From NCBI GenBank assembly GCA_002292925.1, contig DBCF01000039.1, positions 1-9,235 on the forward strand: a DNA stretch of 9,235 nucleotides, written 5' to 3'. Each line of letters begins with the position of its first letter. Position 1 is the stretch's first letter. Below, piece after piece: positions 6,570 through 9,235 of this stretch. The position numbers and the translations under genes were made by a program. This DNA comes from Roseiflexaceae bacterium UBA965 (GTDB lineage: Bacteria > Chloroflexota > Chloroflexia > Chloroflexales > Roseiflexaceae). Under the pieces are notes generated by a model, which made no database searches, was not told the origin of the DNA, and saw nothing but the letters and a program-made list of their open reading frames with translations.

Positions 6570-7061
6570 ATGAATGAGCGCATCGTAATTGTCGTGGCAT
6601 TGATTGGTCTCGCTCTATTTTTCCGTTGGTATATTGGTTGGCGCAGTCGGCGCGCCACCCAGCAAAATCTGCAGTTAGCCCACTTCCCACTGGGGCAAGC
6701 CGGGATAATCGCACTCTATACCGACCATTGTGTGCAATGTGAGCGCCTACAAAAGCCGGCACTGGCACGATTACAACAACGCCGCAATGATATTCCAGTG
6801 GTATGGCGGTCGATTCAAGAAGAAGCCGAATTAGTTAAGCAACTAGGCATCATGACTGTACCAACGACGCTGGTACGCAACGCCCAAGGACAAATCATCA
6901 ACGTCAACATGGGCTATGTCGACGAAGATGTGTTGATGCAACAACTCTCGGCTGTATCGGCACCGACGACGTCGGTACGCAATGTGAATCGGCAGATGAG
7001 CAATGAAGATGCCTTGATGCACCAACTTTCGATTATATCGGCACCTCCGCACTGCCTCTAA
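6570..7061 (+). CDS. Membrane-anchored thioredoxin-like protein with duplicated C-terminal tail
   Basis: Thiol-disulfide protein of 163 residues. One N-terminal membrane helix (about 4-21) is followed by WRSRR, which by the positive-inside rule puts the soluble domain in the cytoplasm (inference). The thioredoxin fold shows GIIALYTDHCVQC (45-57) with the redox pair C54/C57 as CVQC, and the cis-Pro signature TVPTT at 96-100 (Pro98). After the expected end of the fold, residues 131-157 repeat 97-130 with 7 residues missing: APTTSVRN against VPTTLVRN, EDALMHQLS against EDVLMQQLS. A third start, APPHCL, ends the protein. The tail therefore arose by tandem duplication at DNA level and probably lies outside the fold. 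ATG 6570 is 2 nt after the DUF4395 stop, with a weak GGAG at 6557-6560. Thioredoxin-like assignment is firm; the partner and substrate are unknown. Confidence 0.88.
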   Translation: MNERIVIVVALIGLALFFRWYIGWRSRRATQQNLQLAHFPLGQAGIIALYTDHCVQCERLQKPALARLQQRRNDIPVVWRSIQEEAELVKQLGIMTVPTTLVRNAQGQIINVNMGYVDEDVLMQQLSAVSAPTTSVRNVNRQMSNEDALMHQLSIISAPPHCL

Positions 7062-7083
7062 CAAGAGGTACCTGCGTTCCATA

Positions 7084-7132
7084 CAACAGCCGCCCGAGTG
7101 GTACCTCGGGCGGCTGTTGCACGTTATTTTTA
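7084..7132. terminator. Perfect 15-bp hairpin between converging transcripts
   Basis: CAACAGCCGCCCGAG (7084-7098) pairs without mismatch with 7105-7119 around a TGGTAC loop. It lies 22 nt after the thioredoxin stop and 20 nt from the prs stop on the other strand. On the plus strand a mediocre T tract (TTATTTTTA, 7124-7132) follows after four other bases. On the minus strand no T tract follows. It most likely ends the thioredoxin operon and may also act as a barrier or 3'-end stabiliser for prs. Confidence 0.8.
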
Positions 7133-7139
7133 TGTGTGA

Positions 7140-8138
7140 TTACGACTGACGGCGGCCGGTGCGATGGAACAAACTCATCGAATCGACTGAAATACCGCTG
7201 TGAATACGTTGAATCACTTCGGCCAGTAATGTCGACACCGACAACACGGTCAGATTAGGGTAGCGCTGGGGGTCTTTGATGGGTAAAGTATCAGTAGTCA
7301 CCAACTCGTCGATAGGGCTTTTTTGTAGGCGATCGAGGGCTTGGCCTGCCAAAATTGGATGCACCACCGCCGCCGATACCGCTGTTGCGCCACGTGCCAT
7401 CAATAATTCGGCTGCGGCAATCAACGACCCACCCGTGGCGACTTCGTCGTCAACGAGCACACAATGCCGACCGCTGACTTCGCCAATCACATTGAGTGCT
7501 TCGACGTGGGGCTCATGTTCATCGGCTGGTTGGATTTGGTGAAGATGGCGTTTTTCAACAATCGCCAACGGTACACCCAGTTTTTCGGCAAAATTACGGG
7601 CACGTTTGGCAAACCCCATATCAGGTGAAACAACGGTGAGATTCTCGATACGCCGTTGGCTGAAGTGGTGCACCATCATCGACATGGCGCTCAATTCATC
7701 GACCGGAATCGAAAAAAATCCTTGAATCTGGCCGGCATGCAAATCAAGGGTTATCACCTGTTGAGCACCCGCAACTTGAATCATATCTGCCAGTAAGCGG
7801 GCTGTAATCGGCACCCGGGGCTGGTCGCGCTTGTCGGTACGCCCATACGCAAAAAAGGGCAACACGGCAGTTACCCGCCCCGCCGCGGCGCGCCGGCAGG
7901 CATCCAACATAATGTTGAGCTCCATGATACGATCACTAAGTGGCGTCGACAGTGATTGCACGATAAACACATCTTTTTCGCGCACACTTTCATTCAAGCG
8001 CACAAAAATGTTATCGTTGGGGAATTTGGTCAAGGTAATATCGCCTAACGTCGTGCCGAGGCGATCAGCGATTGCACTCGCTAGGGCAGGATTGCCACTC
8101 CCGCTAAAAATGCGCATCTCGCTAAAACGACTACCCAT
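7140..8138 (-). CDS. prs: Ribose-phosphate pyrophosphokinase (PRPP synthetase)
   Basis: Cytoplasmic enzyme making PRPP from ribose 5-phosphate and ATP, the precursor of purines, pyrimidines, NAD, His and Trp. It is 332 residues from the chosen ATG, a normal length. Markers in order: MRIFSGSGNPALA (8-20), FPNDNIFVRLNESVR (39-53), FAYGRTDKRDQPRVPITARL (96-115), DLHAGQIQGFF (132-142, active-site His134), flexible-loop EKRH (195-198) and the PRPP-binding loop VLVDDEVATGGSL (227-239). Two departures from the commonest form stand out: His198 where many family members have the second Arg of KRR, and Ala234 in place of the Asp of the usual DTGGT. Start choices are TTG 8150, ATG 8138 and ATG 8117. ATG 8138 has GGGGT 7 nt upstream and is preferred, but ATG 8117 would fit the family N-terminus equally well. 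A good promoter lies at 8179-8207. Confidence 0.96.
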   Translation of the reverse strand: MGSRFSEMRIFSGSGNPALASAIADRLGTTLGDITLTKFPNDNIFVRLNESVREKDVFIVQSLSTPLSDRIMELNIMLDACRRAAAGRVTAVLPFFAYGRTDKRDQPRVPITARLLADMIQVAGAQQVITLDLHAGQIQGFFSIPVDELSAMSMMVHHFSQRRIENLTVVSPDMGFAKRARNFAEKLGVPLAIVEKRHLHQIQPADEHEPHVEALNVIGEVSGRHCVLVDDEVATGGSLIAAAELLMARGATAVSAAVVHPILAGQALDRLQKSPIDELVTTDTLPIKDPQRYPNLTVLSVSTLLAEVIQRIHSGISVDSMSLFHRTGRRQS

Positions 8139-8178
8139 GTCATACCCCAATCATCTGTGTATATCCAATCATGTGTCT

Positions 8179-8207
8179 ATTGTAGAGTGTTTTGTGAGGC
8201 ATGGCAA
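8179..8207 (-). promoter_or_regulatory. Predicted prs promoter
   Basis: Reading the minus strand, TTGCCA (8207-8202) and TACAAT (8184-8179) are 17 bp apart. Each differs from the sigma70 consensus by one base. Transcription would start near 8172, about 34 nt before the prs ATG. The -35 box lies inside the loop of the palindrome at 8193-8221. Confidence 0.7.
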
Positions 8208-8221
8208 TGACATGCCCCACA
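8193..8221. repeat. Imperfect 11-bp palindrome over the prs -35 box
   Basis: TGTGAGGCATG (8193-8203) and CATGCCCCACA (8211-8221) are inverted copies with one A-C mismatch, separated by 7 nt. No T run follows on the minus strand, so it is not a terminator of the upstream protease gene. The overlap with the -35 element suggests an operator for a dimeric regulator (inference). It ends 2 bp before the first DnaA-box-like site. Confidence 0.65.
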
Positions 8222-8223
8222 GA

Positions 8224-8309
8224 CTATCCACACCCAATCCCACACTAATACACCTGTTATCCACGAAAAACACTGGGGTTGTGCACAAGTTATCCACAAT
8301 CTATCCTCA
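8224..8309 (+). promoter_or_regulatory. DnaA-box-like array on an 11-bp register
   Basis: Measured against the DnaA box TTATCCACA, the plus strand shows CTATCCACA (8224-8232), TTATCCACG (8257-8265), TTGTGCACA (8279-8287), an exact TTATCCACA (8290-8298) and a weaker CTATCCTCA (8301-8309). All point the same way. Their starts differ by 33, 22, 11 and 11 bp, so they share one helical face. A poorer TAATACACC at 8246 is also on register. The segment fills the gap between the protease stop codon and the prs promoter, a fitting place for DnaA-dependent control of prs. Chromosomal origin activity is possible but not supported by a dnaA gene or an obvious AT-rich unwinding region here. Confidence 0.65.
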
Positions 8310-8310
8310 T

Positions 8311-9201
8311 TTATGGCAAGGGTTTCTCATCTACCACATTAACACGCTGTGATGGCAAAAAAATCAGCACCGCAAAACTGATACAAATCACTATCACGCC
8401 ATACCATGCATCTATGACCGTAGCCTGTACAATTGTTGGCGTCCCCAACACCGATCCTTCGTACCCGACCAAAATCCCTGCATACAAATTATTCATCACG
8501 TGGATGCCTATTGCCCGCTCAATGCCATTGTCACGGATGCTCAGCCAGGCAGTCCCCACCCCCATCAAAAAATAGTTGAGTGCCATGGGAATCTCACCGC
8601 CCAGTGCCTTACCCATCTCGGGATTCCCCAGATGTGGCAGCATAAAGGCCACCCCAGACAACACGATCAAAAACACCGGCTGGGCCCACAACCGTGCCAT
8701 TGCTTGGAGCAAATAGCCACGAAACGCTAGCTCTTCGCCACTTGCTTGAATAGGGATCAATAGCAATAATAATGGCGCAATCAACAGCCATTGCCCCCAA
8801 TCAAAACTCCACACATAACGCCCAGGATAGAGCAGTGATTCCACTACCGTACATACAATACTCAAACCCAACCACATCGCCCCGCTCTGCCATACCAGCG
8901 GCCAACGAAATGTGGTGGCTGTGGTCAATTCGCGTAATGTGCGGCGATGTACTAGGCGCTGCGCAAACCATACCCCCACAAACAACATGACGGGAGAAAA
9001 CATGAGCAACACAAATTGCACAGGATTGGCACTGCCCCCCAATACGCTCCCACTGCCATCAATCACAATCAACCCCATCATGGCGCCAATCACCGCGGGA
9101 ATAGAACCGATGAGTAAATAACAAATGCAAATAACGACGAGTCCAACCCACCAACTCCACCACTTGCTATTCCCCGTCTGGGTGTTGTGTAACCACTCCA
9201 T
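8311..9201 (-). CDS. CPBP family intramembrane glutamic endopeptidase
   Basis: Polytopic membrane protein of 296 residues of the CPBP (CAAX protease and bacteriocin-processing, Abi) family. All three signature motifs are present: EExxxR as GEELAFR (155-161, Glu156/Glu157/Arg161), FxxxH as FMLPH (186-190) and HxxxN as HVMNN (234-238). Hydrophobic segments lie at about 16-36, 40-48, 61-80, 104-122, 136-152, 174-188, 205-221 and 262-282, and a polar tail ends DEKPLP. AAAAGGAG (9216-9209 on the minus strand) lies 7 nt before the ATG and fixes the start. The promoter is outside the window. Its stop is followed at once by the DnaA-box-like array, then by prs on the same strand, with no terminator seen between them. 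Substrate is unknown; roles in this family range from peptide maturation to immunity and stress signalling. Confidence 0.9.
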   Translation of the reverse strand: MEWLHNTQTGNSKWWSWWVGLVVICICYLLIGSIPAVIGAMMGLIVIDGSGSVLGGSANPVQFVLLMFSPVMLFVGVWFAQRLVHRRTLRELTTATTFRWPLVWQSGAMWLGLSIVCTVVESLLYPGRYVWSFDWGQWLLIAPLLLLLIPIQASGEELAFRGYLLQAMARLWAQPVFLIVLSGVAFMLPHLGNPEMGKALGGEIPMALNYFLMGVGTAWLSIRDNGIERAIGIHVMNNLYAGILVGYEGSVLGTPTIVQATVIDAWYGVIVICISFAVLIFLPSQRVNVVDEKPLP

Positions 9202-9235
9202 TGCGTTTCTCCTTTTCTTATGGAATCATCGAACC
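9202..9235 (-). other. Short leader of the CPBP gene
   Basis: Only the ribosome binding site AAAAGGAG (9209-9216, minus strand) is recognisable in the last 34 bases. No promoter box is visible before the window ends. Confidence 0.5.

Noticed and set aside
8193..8221. Intrinsic terminator of the CPBP gene
   Set aside because: Read on the minus strand, the hairpin is followed by ACAAAACAC-like sequence and no T run. It also overlaps the likely prs promoter.
8151..8310. Chromosomal replication origin
   Set aside because: The DnaA-like array is tempting, but there is no dnaA or dnaN, no clear AT-rich unwinding region, and spot checks of G versus C on the plus strand on either side show no obvious skew reversal. 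It is kept as an alternative under the finding, not as a feature call.
7831..8352. Plus-strand open frame of 173 codons opposite prs
   Set aside because: It runs antisense through prs and then the DnaA-like region, has no ribosome site, and its translation resembles no family. It is a shadow of prs.
8311..9201. Phage-defence (abortive infection) gene because CPBP proteins are also called Abi
   Set aside because: The three CPBP motifs support the protease family only. The neighbours are housekeeping genes and no toxin, phage or defence gene is near, so a defence role cannot be claimed.

Overview
The window looks like an ordinary housekeeping stretch of a bacterial chromosome, about 55% GC by eye. 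It most resembles a member of the Chloroflexota (inference). The reasons are a T-box in front of pheS, a GT-C type membrane protein with the C-terminal beta-sandwich common in that phylum, a DUF4395/thioredoxin pair, and the style of the PheS and ribose-phosphate pyrophosphokinase sequences. No tRNA, rRNA, CRISPR array, transposase or phage gene was seen.

Left part (1-5854): a sigma70-like -10 box is followed by a complete phenylalanine T-box riboswitch. It has specifier TTC, acceptor-binding bulge TGGT, and mutually exclusive antiterminator and terminator. It controls a plus-strand operon of pheS, a large membrane protein of the DUF2142/glycosyltransferase-39 type, and pheT. The operon ends at a strong intrinsic terminator. 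The membrane gene between the two synthetase subunit genes is the unusual part: it sits 3 nt after pheS and 27 nt before pheT, so it should be under the same phenylalanine control.

Middle part (5855-7140): an intergenic stretch holds a CAGAG-periodic repeat and a 14-bp tandem repeat built from two related heptamers. The repeat stops one base before a perfect consensus promoter (TTGACA, 17 bp, TATAAT). That promoter drives a two-gene operon: a DUF4395 membrane protein ending in a CxxC, and a membrane-anchored thioredoxin-like protein whose 3' end carries an internal duplication. The two are likely a redox pair. A perfect 15-bp hairpin separates this operon from the converging prs gene.

Right part (7140-9235): on the minus strand lie a CPBP (CAAX-type) intramembrane protease gene and then prs. 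Between them is the most interesting non-coding segment in the window. It is a cluster of same-orientation DnaA-box-like 9-mers whose start positions fall on one 11-bp register. Next to it is an 11-bp imperfect palindrome whose loop holds the -35 box of a good prs promoter. This suggests that synthesis of PRPP, the nucleotide precursor, may be tied to DnaA or to another regulator. A true replication origin is a less favoured alternative.
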